Assembly: GCA_963920705.1 (NCBI GenBank)
Contig: OY987239.1
Location: 10,011,504-10,075,503, forward strand
Direction of reading: 5' to 3'
Source: Odiellus spinosus
Lineage: Eukaryota; Arthropoda; Arachnida; Opiliones; Phalangiidae
DNA: 64,000 bases
Shown here: piece by piece, positions 35,250 to 46,308 of the stretch
Position numbering within the stretch: position 1 is the stretch's first letter
Layout: the number at the start of each line of letters is the position of its first letter
Notes under the pieces: model-generated
What the model was told of the DNA's origin: nothing
The model's database searches: none
What the model saw: only the letters and a program-made list of their open reading frames with translations
Position numbers and translations under genes: made by a program

Positions 35250-35978
35250 CTACTTATTGACGTGCTTACGTTGAGTGTGAAATTGTAATTTATCCTCGCT
35301 TGAGCAATAATATTGGCATTTTTCACATTTGAAAGGCTTGTTCTTCTTATGAACAATTGAATGCCTGGTCAAACACCATTTCTTCCGAAACATTCGATCA
35401 CATTTATCACACTTGAAACGTTTTACCGGTGCATGATCTTGTTTTTTATGTCTTTTTAAATACGCTTCAAGATGCGTGGTAAATTTGCAGCCAGGATAGT
35501 CGCAATTCAGAGATTCCATGTGGGTATGTTCCAACAAAAAATGTTTAGCTCGTTCCCATTTAAATTTACAGGAGTAGTCACAAAGATGGCACGTAATTGG
35601 CTTGGCTTTTGGGTGAATTTCTCCCAGTCTCATCTTATGTTTATTCAAATTGCCCATCGTTTTGTAGGCGCACTCACATTTGTCGCATTGAAACGGAGTC
35701 TCTTCAGAATGCAATTTTAAATGTCTTCTTAAAACCTCCATTGTTTTAAACCGTTTTTCACATTTGTCGCATTTATGCGGTCTCTCGTCCGAATGCACTG
35801 TCATATGTCTTACTATTATGCGTTTGGATTCAGTAGTGTACTCGCAATTGGGCTTGTTGCATTTGAATATCTCGCTTGCGTCTGTTTTTATTTTCACCCA
35901 TTCTTCTTCATTTTCAACTTTGACCACGACGCATTGTCGGGAGCTAGGTTCGAAAGTCAGCCACGCACCTTCCAACAT
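35250..35978 (-). CDS. C2H2 zinc-finger protein, truncated, 242 aa, 7 finger positions (copy 3)
   Basis: The start is placed at 35978 (MLEGAWLTFEPSSRQC), which aligns with copies 1 and 2. The reading frame upstream of it crosses a likely 3' splice site (TTTTTCAACTAG). Seven finger positions align with the first fingers of copy 2, but finger 3 has lost its last histidine (HKMRLG). The frame stops at TAG right after QRKHVNK, where copy 2 continues EKEHKCEECG. Past the stop the DNA reads EHKCE and then, in another frame, VIDSKISFIPLKIELNNDI, equivalent to the tail of copy 1. About six fingers were thus deleted and the remnant closed by a nonsense change. It may be an expressed short protein or a decaying gene. 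Confidence 0.8.
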   Translation of the reverse strand: MLEGAWLTFEPSSRQCVVVKVENEEEWVKIKTDASEIFKCNKPNCEYTTESKRIIVRHMTVHSDERPHKCDKCEKRFKTMEVLRRHLKLHSEETPFQCDKCECAYKTMGNLNKHKMRLGEIHPKAKPITCHLCDYSCKFKWERAKHFLLEHTHMESLNCDYPGCKFTTHLEAYLKRHKKQDHAPVKRFKCDKCDRMFRKKWCLTRHSIVHKKNKPFKCEKCQYYCSSEDKLQFHTQRKHVNK

Positions 35979-36014
35979 CTTTCTAATACCTAGTTGAAAA
36001 ACCCGTTGATTCAA

Positions 36015-39000
36015 TAACTAGGTTAGAACTAATTGTTATCGGATTAGGTGTTTGTTTTTAGATTTTTAATTGGCACAAAAACGTGTTTTCAGTGTGACAA
36101 AACTCTTTAGTTTCTACATGGGCAAATTATTTTCTACAGTATACTTTGTCCATGGTCTCTGGTGCGACGGTCACGCCAAGACAAAATGTAGAAAAAGAAT
36201 TAGTTCAATGTAAAACATGCTAGACTGGCCTTCAGTTATCGAAAATGTTGGGATTTTGCCCCACTTCTTAAGTAGTGGGTTTCCCAGAAATATATAATTA
36301 TTTCGTGATCATTTACTCATAAAATATCCCATAAATCGTCTGCTATCATAAATTAGGTAGGCCTGAGAAATTACATACTTTTTATTATCGTCTTAGTGCT
36401 AGCTACATAATTGTGATTTTTCGAGCCTTGGTCAAGTGAATAGTCCGTGTTTATAGCATTATTCTAAGTTGAGCGTAGGTAATTCAGGAACTTGATGAAG
36501 AGAACAGTTACTCACCTAACTTACACACTTCGAGGAAAATGTTCTGATTTTATATGTATTAAGGGCAATAGCTATGATCTTCCATACTCCATACACTATT
36601 AGGGCGTACGTTCGCTTTTCCATGCAGAACTCAGGACGGAATAATATCTATAACCTATATCAGTCATACCCCAAAAAAACACCGATACCAAGAAGCGATA
36701 CGATTTTGAATTCGTCAAATTTCAAATTATTAGTTAATGGAGAAGAATCGTTCAATTTCAGATGCAGCCTTACTATAAAGCCGCGTTCATACTAGGCCTT
36801 GGAATCGATTTAAACCGTTCAAAACGTTTCGCTTGAGTCGTGTGAACGGGAAACCGTCTTTTCTCGAATCGATTTGATTCGATTTCTCGAAACTGCTTCG
36901 GGAACTTGGTTTCAGTACGAGATAAGGAATCAGCTAAGATTGAATATACAATCAGAGTTGCAAATAGGTTCTGGTAGTGTTCGTTGGATTAATCAGTTCG
37001 TTAGAAACTTGGATTAATATTTTTTTTGCTTCAAACTTCTTACGTGTTTTTTATTTACATATTTCTACTTAATGCTCGGAATCGTATATCCATTATCTTC
37101 TGTTATTCTTATTTTTTCAGATATTTTATTCTCGGATTAATTGTTTGTGACTAAATTCAGATAAAAGGTCAATGGATAGGGTTCCCTCTCGATAGACCCA
37201 CAGGTAGACACGTACCAGAGGTTTATAATGACCCCCTTTGGGGGGAAGTATGAAAGGTAGGCAAAATCGACGAACAACGAGTGCCCGGCGTAAATCGCGG
37301 CGGATCGATACACCGCTTTACTCCCAAAAAATAGTTTCACCATTTTGAACCTCTTTAAATTTCCCTTCGCACACTTCCGGAACTCGCGAGCTGAAGTCAA
37401 CCTTCGACTCCATTTTAACAGACAGCCTGACTCCTGAGACAGGAAGTTCTAAACACAAATCGAGCCGTCTTGTTTATACAAAGACCATTTACTAGAGTAG
37501 CGACATTAAGAAGTCCAGCGCGAGCTAGTGGCCTAGATAGTCAGCAGCGGGCTCTTGTTGTTCGTGATTTTTAGCATTGGTAGTATAGGGGCTTTCATAC
37601 TTCCACCCGAAGGGGGTTATTATATACCTCTGCACGTACCTAGATCAAATATATTTTTAATCGCTCAAATTTCATTTACTACTGATGAAAAATCCCTATC
37701 TTGTATTGAATTATAATATACAAGATTGTAGTACTTGGGATAAAGAACCTTGTTGGTCAAAAGCGAATCGATAAAACGGCTCTTGAAATTGTCTTACGAG
37801 GTTTCTTTCTAGCGTTGCCACACATTGCCCTCTTTTTCTGACCAAAATCCAACGAATGTTTATAGCCATAAGTCTATTATTATCTATAAGTAGGCAAATA
37901 ACAATGTTATCTATGAGGGGTATCTCTGTTTGTGTAAGAAAAACCAAGTCCTATACCACGTAACATAAATTTGACGTTTCTCTCATCTGTTATAACATCA
38001 GGCACGCCTGAACACCAGCAGTTTCAGTTAAAATTATTCGTCCCCACAAAACACTATAACCTGTTCTAAGATCTCAAGTTTAGGAGAGGGAGAGACACTC
38101 ACGCCGATCTAGTTGCATTCGCTACGCGCATCACGTGATCACCAATTCTCAACTCTTACCAATATACGACGAGTTGACGACCTGCGCCAAACTAGTTGCG
38201 CGTGAATGTACCACCTAAACTGCGTGGCCAGTAAGCGCTTTTCAATGGGTAAACAGGCAGTCCAACTATCTTTTGTCCCTATATACTCCTAGCTTTAATT
38301 CCATACAATTCTCTTCCTACATCTATCTCGAAACCAAGTATAAGTGAGGTATAGGTACATAATTACCATCGGACGTTGTGAAATCAGGAGCTGGGGGGTC
38401 GATAGAATAGGTAGTGTCTTCTTTATTGATACAATAAAGTGGGAGTGGTTTAAACGACAACCTGTTCTGATATCCAATCGATAGGCCGTGTTTGGTTACT
38501 TTGAGATAATAATAGACTTATGATATAACCTATAGGGCCCAGTGGAGTCTAGATGTCGCGCTTCTGGTCCCCCTCTCATCCCATCCCATCTTCTTTCCTC
38601 GCAGGCTGCAGTCTGTCTCCTAGAATCCCTCGATAATTCGCCTCTCTTTAGATCTCTCTTGGGAAGTAGTTTGTACGGGTCACGTGTTGGTCAACGCGAA
38701 AATTAGTACTACCTCCCTTTACGAAGGTCCTAAAATTCTACAATTGTGTTTTGACGCCCTTCTGACATTCAGATCTGACCTTCTGTCGTAAATTTGGTGG
38801 AAATTATACGCGCGAATACGAAACGGGATGGTTTTGAAGAATTTTGACACTTCGTATAAAAGTATGTTCCGCTAATTATTCAAAATGAACCTAATTTTCC
38901 ATGTCATTACCATATTTTTCATCAAAATGTAAATTTTAAATAATTATGAGTCATTTAATCATGCATTTGGTCGCACGGTTCGTTCAAATGACTTTAAATC

Positions 39001-39592
39001 ACTCACTTATTACATGAATTAAATAAAAATTTGATCATAATATGCAGCTGATGCATTCAAAATTAAATCTTGATCATGTGTCACACATTTTTAAAATCCT
39101 ATCAAAGGATATTCGATCAGTGTTTAATCAAATTTTGTTACCGAATCAGTAAGTTTATCTAAGACAGCCCTTAGATTCTGTGGTTCTGTAATTTTAACCA
39201 CATTTTGTTTTGGAATCCACGCTGTTGTTAGGCAAAGTTTTGAAAATGTCGTGTAGACAGTGTTTGCCATATTAGTAAGTTTAAATTATGTGTTATTAAT
39301 CTAATTTTTGACATAATATTCAACTGATGTGCATTTGTAATGAGGTCACGACCTTGAACTGTCATAGATATACAACTGGTATGGTGATGGGATAAATTGT
39401 ATGACGTTTTCGAAACTTATGCTCCTATAGTGTGTGGTGAGAGTTAGGCTTAATTATAATGTAAGATTAGGTTAGGACGTTAGGGTACTACAACATAATG
39501 GTTTCTTTTTATTGGTAGTTAGGGTTTTAATAATACATGATTGGATAACTGCTTTGAAACAGGAATCTTAATTATGTCTAATTTTGTTTTAG
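36015..39592. other. Spacer with MITE fragments
   Basis: Holds the duplicated flank at about 36330-36540, a fragment of the GCCGCGTTCATACTAG element at 36780-37010, a partial mariner-like end at 37076-37140, and the complete 37216-37632 element. Otherwise AT-rich with no supported gene. Confidence 0.5.
37216..37632. mobile_element. CAGAGGTATA MITE, copy 1 (7-bp target duplication)
   Basis: 417 bp with ends CAGAGGTTTATAATGACCCC and a matching inverse ending TATATACCTCTG, flanked by the 7-bp direct repeat CACGTAC (37209-37215 and 37633-37639). The interior is about 97% the same as copy 2. Confidence 0.9.
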
Positions 39593-39813
39593 TTTTGGAT
39601 GTGGCAATGCGATACAAGAGTGATGATACCGTGTCTAAAAAATGTCGGGATCTGATCTCTATTAGTTTAGACGTAGCCGTTTGGGAAAGCGCTGTTCGAT
39701 GGGGATTTGCAGGCGCAAAAGCACCGATAGATGTCTTCCAGAGCGACTTGGTAGAGATCCCAAAAGATCTGAGGGAATTATGGTTGAAGGATTATGCTCT
39801 AAGGACTATTCAG
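39593..39813 (+). CDS. Candidate internal coding exon, product not recognised
   Basis: The open frame is bounded by a good acceptor (TTTTGTTTTAG) and a donor (ATTCAG|GTTAGC), giving 73 codons. The product contains RYKSDDTVSKKCRDLISISL, VAVWESAVRWGFAGAKAP and KDLRELWLKDYALRTIQ. It has normal-looking coding composition with Trp and Cys residues. I recognise no domain and found no neighbouring exons, so it may be part of a gene whose other exons are distant, or a remnant. Confidence 0.4.
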
Positions 39814-39922
39814 GTTAGCCATTTACAAACGTTATTTTATTATCCAGTTTATCAGTGAAATAACCACTTAATTAATTTGATTAATCGATAATGATTAAGA
39901 GGGCGATCTTGATAAGTAATTG

Positions 39923-40340
39923 CAGAGGTATATAATAACACCCTTCGGGGGGAAGTATGAAAGGTAGGCAAAATCGACGAACAACGAGTGCCCGGCGTAA
40001 ATCGCGGCGGATCGACACACCGCTTTACTCCCAAAAAATAGTTACACCATTTTGAACCTCACTAAAATTTCCCTACGCGCGCTTCCGGAACTCGCGAGCT
40101 GAAGTCAACCTTCGACTCCATTTTAACAGACAGCCTGACTCCCGAGACAGGAAGTTCTAAACACAAATCGAGCCGTCTTGTTTATACAAAGAGCATTTAC
40201 TAGAGTAGCGACATTGAGAAGTCCAGCACGAGCTAGTGTCCTAGATAGTCAGCAGCGGGCTCTTGTTGTTCGTGATTTTTAGCATTGGTAGTATAGGGGC
40301 TTTCATACTTCCCCCCGAAGGGGGTTATTATATACCTCTG
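39923..40340. mobile_element. CAGAGGTATA MITE, copy 2 (7-bp target duplication)
   Basis: 418 bp; ends CAGAGGTATATAATAAC and GTTATTATATACCTCTG are perfect inverses. Flanked by the 7-bp direct repeat GTAATTG (39916-39922 and 40341-40347). The interior reads AAATCGCGGCGGATCGACAC and is unusually GC-rich for the region. Confidence 0.92.
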
Positions 40341-40929
40341 GTAATTGTAAAAGATTGGAGTTTTGTAATTTCCTGTTAGTGGATGAATGTCGTGCCATCT
40401 ATCATTAGATGAATTAAACTGGCCAACTTTCACTATAGTTAATTAAATAATTGTGTTTTATTTAGCACGAGAGTTTCGTTATTTGAATTTAATATAAGTT
40501 AGTTTTCAATAATACTCTGACTTGCAATAATTTATCGTACCCCAACTTGCCAATAGAGGGCCCTTATTCGTTACCACTCATTATATTTTCGTCAATGCTG
40601 CGTTTCTTGAATCTCGGGCTAGAAATTCGTAAAATAACAATGAAACCATATAATTAATTTTGCTTCATTAGTAAAAAATATGTTTCTAATTAAAACGTAA
40701 TGATTTTAAAACTTCGTCACTCAAATCATTGTCCAATTATATATCGCAAAGTGATAAATACAATCGCTCCACCTAGCGGCTATTTATGCAGGATGACCAC
40801 ATCAAAAAATACATCAAATTATAAAAAATATGGAATTTTTAATCGATTTGTTGGAATATTATTTAAGAACAAAAGTCCATAATCTTATTCCATAAAAATA
40901 AACAACGCTCCATAGCTTCAAACTATCAA

Positions 40930-41268
40930 CAGAAGCCGATGAAACCCTCCTTTGAAGTCTACTACTCCAATGTTCCATATAGCGCTCCTCTCTGTATGGG
41001 TAAAATTCACAATTTTACGAGTTAGAAGGGGTCCTACTTCAAACCCCCCATGTCTACGGAAAATTGGAAATTCTCTCTCTCCACAAACGACGACGTTTTT
41101 TGGACGAACTCCAAGGCTGCTAGAGATATTCGCTCAACGAACTTCCGCTCCGAAAATATCTACCGTTAGGAGGCGTACGAATCGCGCTTTTTGAAACTAA
41201 CCCATACAGAGAGGGGTAGACAAGACCCGGGAGTAATAGACTTCAAAGGAGGGTTTCATCGGCTTCTG
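40930..41268. mobile_element. CAGAAGCC MITE, copy 2
   Basis: Full-length 339-bp copy; flanks CTATCAA and CTATCAC form a 7-bp target duplication with one mismatch. Confidence 0.88.
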
Positions 41269-41724
41269 CTATCACTTAAAACTAGCCAAAATAATCATCA
41301 CCCCTGTCTCACTCGAGTACGGTAGTTTTTCAGCGCCATCTCTATTAAAAAAAGTTTGGTTACATATTTTTACGCAATCTTTACAATTTGGTGGGTGTGT
41401 ATTTGTTTCCAGCACTATTATTTTCAGTTGAAACTTCGTATCATATTGATTTTTAAGGGAGGTTACGCGCATCTTTTAGTGAAGCCAATTTAAAAGGGAG
41501 CCTAGAGATATCCTTGTATCGTTAAGGGGGGAAATAAACTTTTATATTGTGGATCGGGAAATCATAAAAATAACAGCTGCTTTTGATATCATATAGGGGT
41601 AGTTTTAAAGCGTTATCAGCTAAAAATCTACACCATATCGATGTATTCTTAATAACCTTGCTTGTTATCTATTATTGGAGGGAAACTTAAAACCGCTCAA
41701 AGGGAATCTTGTGTTATATGTTAT

Positions 41725-41992
41725 CAGAAGCCGATGAACCCTCTTTTGAAGTCTATTACTCTCTGGTCTTGTCTACCCCTCTCTGTATGGGTTAGTTTCA
41801 AAAAGCGCGATTCGTACGCCTCCTAACGGTAGATATTTTCGGAGCGGGAGTTCGTCCACCGAATATCTCTAGCAACCTTGGAGTTCGTCAAAAAAACGTC
41901 GTCGTTTGTGGAGAGAGAGAATTTCCAATTCTTCGTAGACAGGGGGGTATGAAGTAGGACCCCTCCGATCTCGTAAAATTGTGAATTTTACC
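41725..41992. mobile_element. CAGAAGCC MITE, copy 3, truncated
   Basis: Begins with a normal end but breaks off at GTGAATTTTACC, where copy 4 begins. The missing last ~70 bp are not found beyond copy 4, so a deletion or recombination joined the two. Confidence 0.85.
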
Positions 41993-42329
41993 AGAAGCCG
42001 ATGAAACCCTCCTTTGAAGTCTATTACCCCCGGGTCTTGTCAACCCCTCTCTGTACGGGTTAGTTTCAAAAAGCGCGATTCGTACGCCTCCTAACGGTAG
42101 ATATTATCGGAGCGGGAGTTCGTCCAGCGAATATCTCTAGCAGCCTTGGAGTTCGTCAAAAAAACGTCGTCGTTTGTGGAGAGAGAGAATTTCCAATTTT
42201 CCGTAGACAGGGGGGTATGAAGTAGGACCCTTACGATCTCGTAAAATTGTGAATTTTACTCATACAGAGAGGAGCGCTATATGGAACATTAGAGTAGTAG
42301 ACTTCAAAGGAGGGTTTCGTCGGCTTCTG
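41992..42329. mobile_element. CAGAAGCC MITE, copy 4, abutting copy 3
   Basis: Full-length, in the same orientation as copy 3 and directly fused to it. The flanks (ATTTTAC left, GTATTTA right) do not match, as expected if recombination removed one side. Confidence 0.85.
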
Positions 42330-42824
42330 GTATTTATTATACACCAAAGTAATTGAAACGCGTGGGTAGCAGGGGTTGCATCTGATAACTACACTAATTT
42401 CTTGTATATTATTTGTTTCTGATCTTATTTAAAGCATTTGGGAAGTAAGGGGGGGGGGCTTAGTATTGTTTCGGGTTTTTGAGCAAAGCATTCATCCGGG
42501 AGAAATAGAGAATGGAAATCTCATCTCTCGATCGCGGTGGCAATCCAATCGTAAAAGTAGGTTGTCCTCCACTATTCCGTTCCTCTTACGTTGAAACTTG
42601 AACCACTTCAAAATAGCTATTGTCCCTCTTTATACGACGAGGGAATTGTTGAGGGCTCCTTCCCAACGCTTAAGTATAAGATCCCCCATTGGAAATTAAA
42701 CCAATTTTCCAAAAAACCTATCCAATAAAATAACGACGATAATAAAAAGAACAAACCATCTTTTAAATTATATTTTCTTCAACGGATGATGTCACTAAAA
42801 AGGGTCATTTGCAGTACCTATTAT

Positions 42825-43162
42825 CAGAAGCCGATGAAACCCTCCTTTGAAGTCTTTTACTCCCTGGTCTTGTCTACCCCTCTCTGTACGGGTTAGTTTC
42901 AAAAAGCGCGACTCGTACGCCTCCTAACGGTAGATATTTTCGGAGCGGGAGTTCGTCGAGCGAATATCTCTAGCAGCCTCGGAGTTCGTCAAAAAAACGT
43001 CGTCGTTTGTGGAGAGAGAGAATTTCAAATTTTGCGTAGACAGGGGGGTATGAAGTAGGACCCCTCCGATCTCGTAAAATTGTGGATTTTACCCATACAG
43101 AGAGGAGCGCTATATGGAACATTAGAGTAGTAGACTTCAAAGGAGGGTTTCATCTACTTCTG
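42825..43162. mobile_element. CAGAAGCC MITE, copy 5
   Basis: Full-length copy; flanks CTATTAT and GTATTAT match at six of seven positions. The right end reads CATCTACTTCTG rather than CATCGGCTTCTG. Confidence 0.85.
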
Positions 43163-43317
43163 GTATTATCAAGCGAACCACAAACGCTATCATTTCGTGG
43201 TTTTCACTTCACGTAATTTTGATAATTATAACGTCCGAGATTATAGCGAATCTTGTTTAAAAATAAATTATCGAAATTTTATCCCTACGCGTTCTAATAT
43301 CACTAGATTCTTCAATA

Positions 43318-43801
43318 CGATGTATATTATCTGTTTAAATTAAAAATAGACTATTTTTCATTCGAGTTAACTTATTCCAAGATAATCCATATCCGTTTTT
43401 ATCCAAAAATGGCCTTATCTTAGAACATTATCCGCGTTATACGTTCGGATAAAAAACATTCAAAATTTATTTTCGTGAAAAATAACGAATAAAAAGATGA
43501 TTTAAAATCTTAGTTTCGTCGTTTTATTTATATTCTTCGAATTAAAAGTTAATTTGAAATTTTTTCTTATATTTTAGACTAATTCTGGCTGGAAACGTGA
43601 CTTTTCTTATCCATCGTTATACGTTTGAAAACGAATAATTTGTAGGTAGATAAAGCGGCGAAGGCTTATCTTCGGGTAAACCTTTTAACAATTATACGAA
43701 TATAGAAATTTCATTGTTTTAGTTACAAACAATTTATCCGAAAATAAAATATCTGAAAATATACGAATAACAGAAGATAATGGATATCCAATTTCGAGCT
43801 C
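43318..43801 (+). mobile_element. Mariner-like MITE, copy c
   Basis: Shares AATGGCCTTATCTTAGAACA, AGACTAATTCTGGCTGGAAA and GATAAAGCGGCGAAGGCTTA with copy a. It ends in TTTCGAGCTC followed by TA; the left terminus is decayed. Confidence 0.75.
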
Positions 43802-44110
43802 TATCCTGGTAATACATATATCGATAATAATCAAAATTTGATGAAGTCGGTTTTGGTCTGGGATGAGTTTTGGGCGTCCAGGCAACGGGGTGAAGGTTTA
43901 GATCTATCCCGGATTTCCGTCGCCAGCTGAGTCATCCCTTTGTATTATCTACAATAAATGCCTTTACGCTCTATTTTTCAAGTCTCAAGATAAAAGCAAT
44001 ATGCTCCTAAGAGAATATGTTGGTTATATCCTATAGTCTATTCCACTTCGAGTTTGCAACTCACGTAAACCTATAGGATCCTCCGTTTCACTTACAACAA
44101 ACCGTAGAGA

Positions 44111-44450
44111 CAGAAGTAGATGAAACCCTCCTTTGAAGTCTACTACTCTAATGTTCGATATTGGGCTCCTCTCTGTATGGGTAAAATTCCCAATTTTACG
44201 AGATCGGAGGGGTCCAACTTCATGCCCCCTGTCTACGGAAAATTGGAAATTCTCTCTCTCCACAAACGACGACGTTTTTTTTTTGACGAACTCCAAGGCT
44301 GCTAGAGATATTCGCTCGACGAACTCCCGCTCCGAAAATATCTACCGTTAGGAGGCGTACGAATCGCGCTTTTTGAAACTAACCCATACAGAGAGGGGTA
44401 GACAAGACCAGGGAGTAATAGACTTCAAAGGAGGGTTTCATCGGCTTCTG
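44111..44450. mobile_element. CAGAAGCC MITE, copy 6
   Basis: Full-length 340-bp copy with a perfect 7-bp direct repeat GTAGAGA at 44104-44110 and 44451-44457. Confidence 0.9.
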
Positions 44451-44509
44451 GTAGAGATAATATCTAACCGGCTTTTCTCCTTCTGCCATCTCGATTTGGA
44501 TATTTACGA

Positions 44510-44771
44510 ACAAATATTAAACTAGAAATAAATTTAAAACTTACCCTGAAAATAGGCTTAGCGAGATGCATGGAGATCCTGATTTCCTCGCGTGTAAGGT
44601 CTAGTAATCAATCGAACGCGATTGTAAGCCTCCTGGAGATCTATCGTGAACGACGGGCCTTGGCTTATTAATCGCTAGACCTTACACGGAGGCAATTCAA
44701 CTAATCTCCACGAATCCCGCTAAGCCTATTTTCAGGGTAAGTTTTAAATTTATTTCTAGTTTAATATTTGT
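44510..44771. mobile_element. Fold-back element with about 53-bp perfect arms
   Basis: Left arm CAAATATTAAACTAGAAATA... continuing to AATAGGCTTAGCG is the exact inverse of the right arm CGCTAAGCCTATT...TTAATATTTG. The inner parts also pair partly (GGTCTAG / CTAGACC). 262 bp, no target duplication recognised. Confidence 0.8.
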
Positions 44772-45212
44772 TTTGTAAACATTTTATCGGTGGATTAAGC
44801 CTATTTAAACGACAATGAATCAATAAAAAATAACTTCTTATTAGGTTGAATTCTCCCTTTAAGCCTGTAATCCCGAACTCTCATCATTTTTACCCTGTGT
44901 GGTGGAAACTAGGCTTTATTTTGTGTTGGAAGGTAGCAGCTGTTTTTGATTGAATTCGATATAGATCTGAGACATAGTGTGTTTTTACCTGATAACCTCG
45001 TCTCGATCTGTCTCTCTGAGCTCCTGTGTTAAAGGGAGAATGGACGCCAAATTTTGTCGATTACAACAGTAGAAAAAGTTTATTTAGTACGATGAATAAA
45101 CACCAGATGGCTGGCCCTGATTTTCATAAAGGGGTCTCAGTTTTTCTGGGGGTAAGGATTGATTGGAAATGATTTATTTCCCAGTCTGCTGAACTGTCTC
45201 CCTGCCTCTCGC

Positions 45213-45504
45213 CAAGAAGGATCAGATAAGGAGAGGAAAAGTGGGGCTGCGTTGAGTTAGAGAGAGAAGAGCCAACCTCCCACTCGGGTGGAAAGGGGGG
45301 ATAGGAAATTCTCGAGGTAAACTGTTGTCACGTGGTCGCTAGCTAGCGCGTCTCATAAAGGATTCGTTTTACCCACGTGACAACAATTTACCACGAAGCA
45401 TCTCTACCCCCGTGTGTCCCCCGTTCTCCCAGAGTGGGAGTTTAGGCCGACGCAGTAGGAGCCGCGCCGTTCCCACTTTTCCTCTCCTTATCTGATCCTT
45501 CTTG
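45213..45504. mobile_element. MITE family CAAGAAGG, copy 2
   Basis: Near-identical to 2395-2685; the few differences include one extra G in a G run and a substitution in CCCCCGTGTGTCC. Flanks CTCTCGC and CTCTCAC give a 7-bp duplication with one mismatch. Confidence 0.88.
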
Positions 45505-46134
45505 CTCTCACGGAAGCTGGTGGGCACGCTGTAGACCAGACGGATAATTAGGCTCTATTGTGGCGACATCTTCGAGTTTACGCGTAAAACACCGTTATAA
45601 TATACACATTTCTTATCGTAACTAGAGCAAAATTGAACTTCAAATTGTCAAATTATACCACGAACTGTTCCTGACTTTTACCATTTCGTCGGAAGTAAAG
45701 TTCTAGCGATGTTAGAACGCGAGATAATAGGAAGGGATAACATTTCGACTAAATTATTTTTAAACAAGATTCGCTAATCTCTCGTGTTGTAATTATCAAG
45801 ATTACATCATGAACTAAAGAAGATTTCAATTGAAATTAAATGAAAACCGCGAACTGACATCATTGGTGATTCGCGTAGCTTCATTCGCCCTTGAAGTTAG
45901 CTTGTATATAATGTCTATGGTAGTATACACAGAAGATACGTATTACCAATCCATTATCCATATCGCTTTTATGCTTTTTCAATTAATCCCTGGATCATTC
46001 ATGTTTTGAACTTTGACCCAGAGTTCGATAAGTGATCGATGATAAGACTAGTTCGAGGTAAAAATTAAGAACGTCGGCTAATGAAGGAAAAATTCGATTT
46101 TTCATTGCCTGTTTTTGCGTATACATTTTAGAGT

Positions 46135-46190
46135 TCCCCACGGACAGACAGACAGGCAGACAGATAGACGTATATATTTATTTATTTATT
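46135..46190 (+). promoter_or_regulatory. Conserved GACA-repeat plus TATA block upstream of transporter A
   Basis: GTTCCCCACGG is followed by GACAGACAGACAGGCAGACA, then GATAGACG and TATATATTTATTT, about 120-170 bp before the ATG. The block is repeated nearly unchanged upstream of copies B and C while surrounding bases have drifted. TATATATT is a good TATA-box candidate. Confidence 0.6.
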
Positions 46191-46308
46191 TCTTTATTAT
46201 TTAAGAGAAAAGATAGCGCTATAATCTTTTCGAGGTTGGAGATTATCTAAAATTTAGTTCATTTCAAAACGTGGTTCATTCGAAGTTTGTCTGTCGTCTT
46301 AGGAAGAG

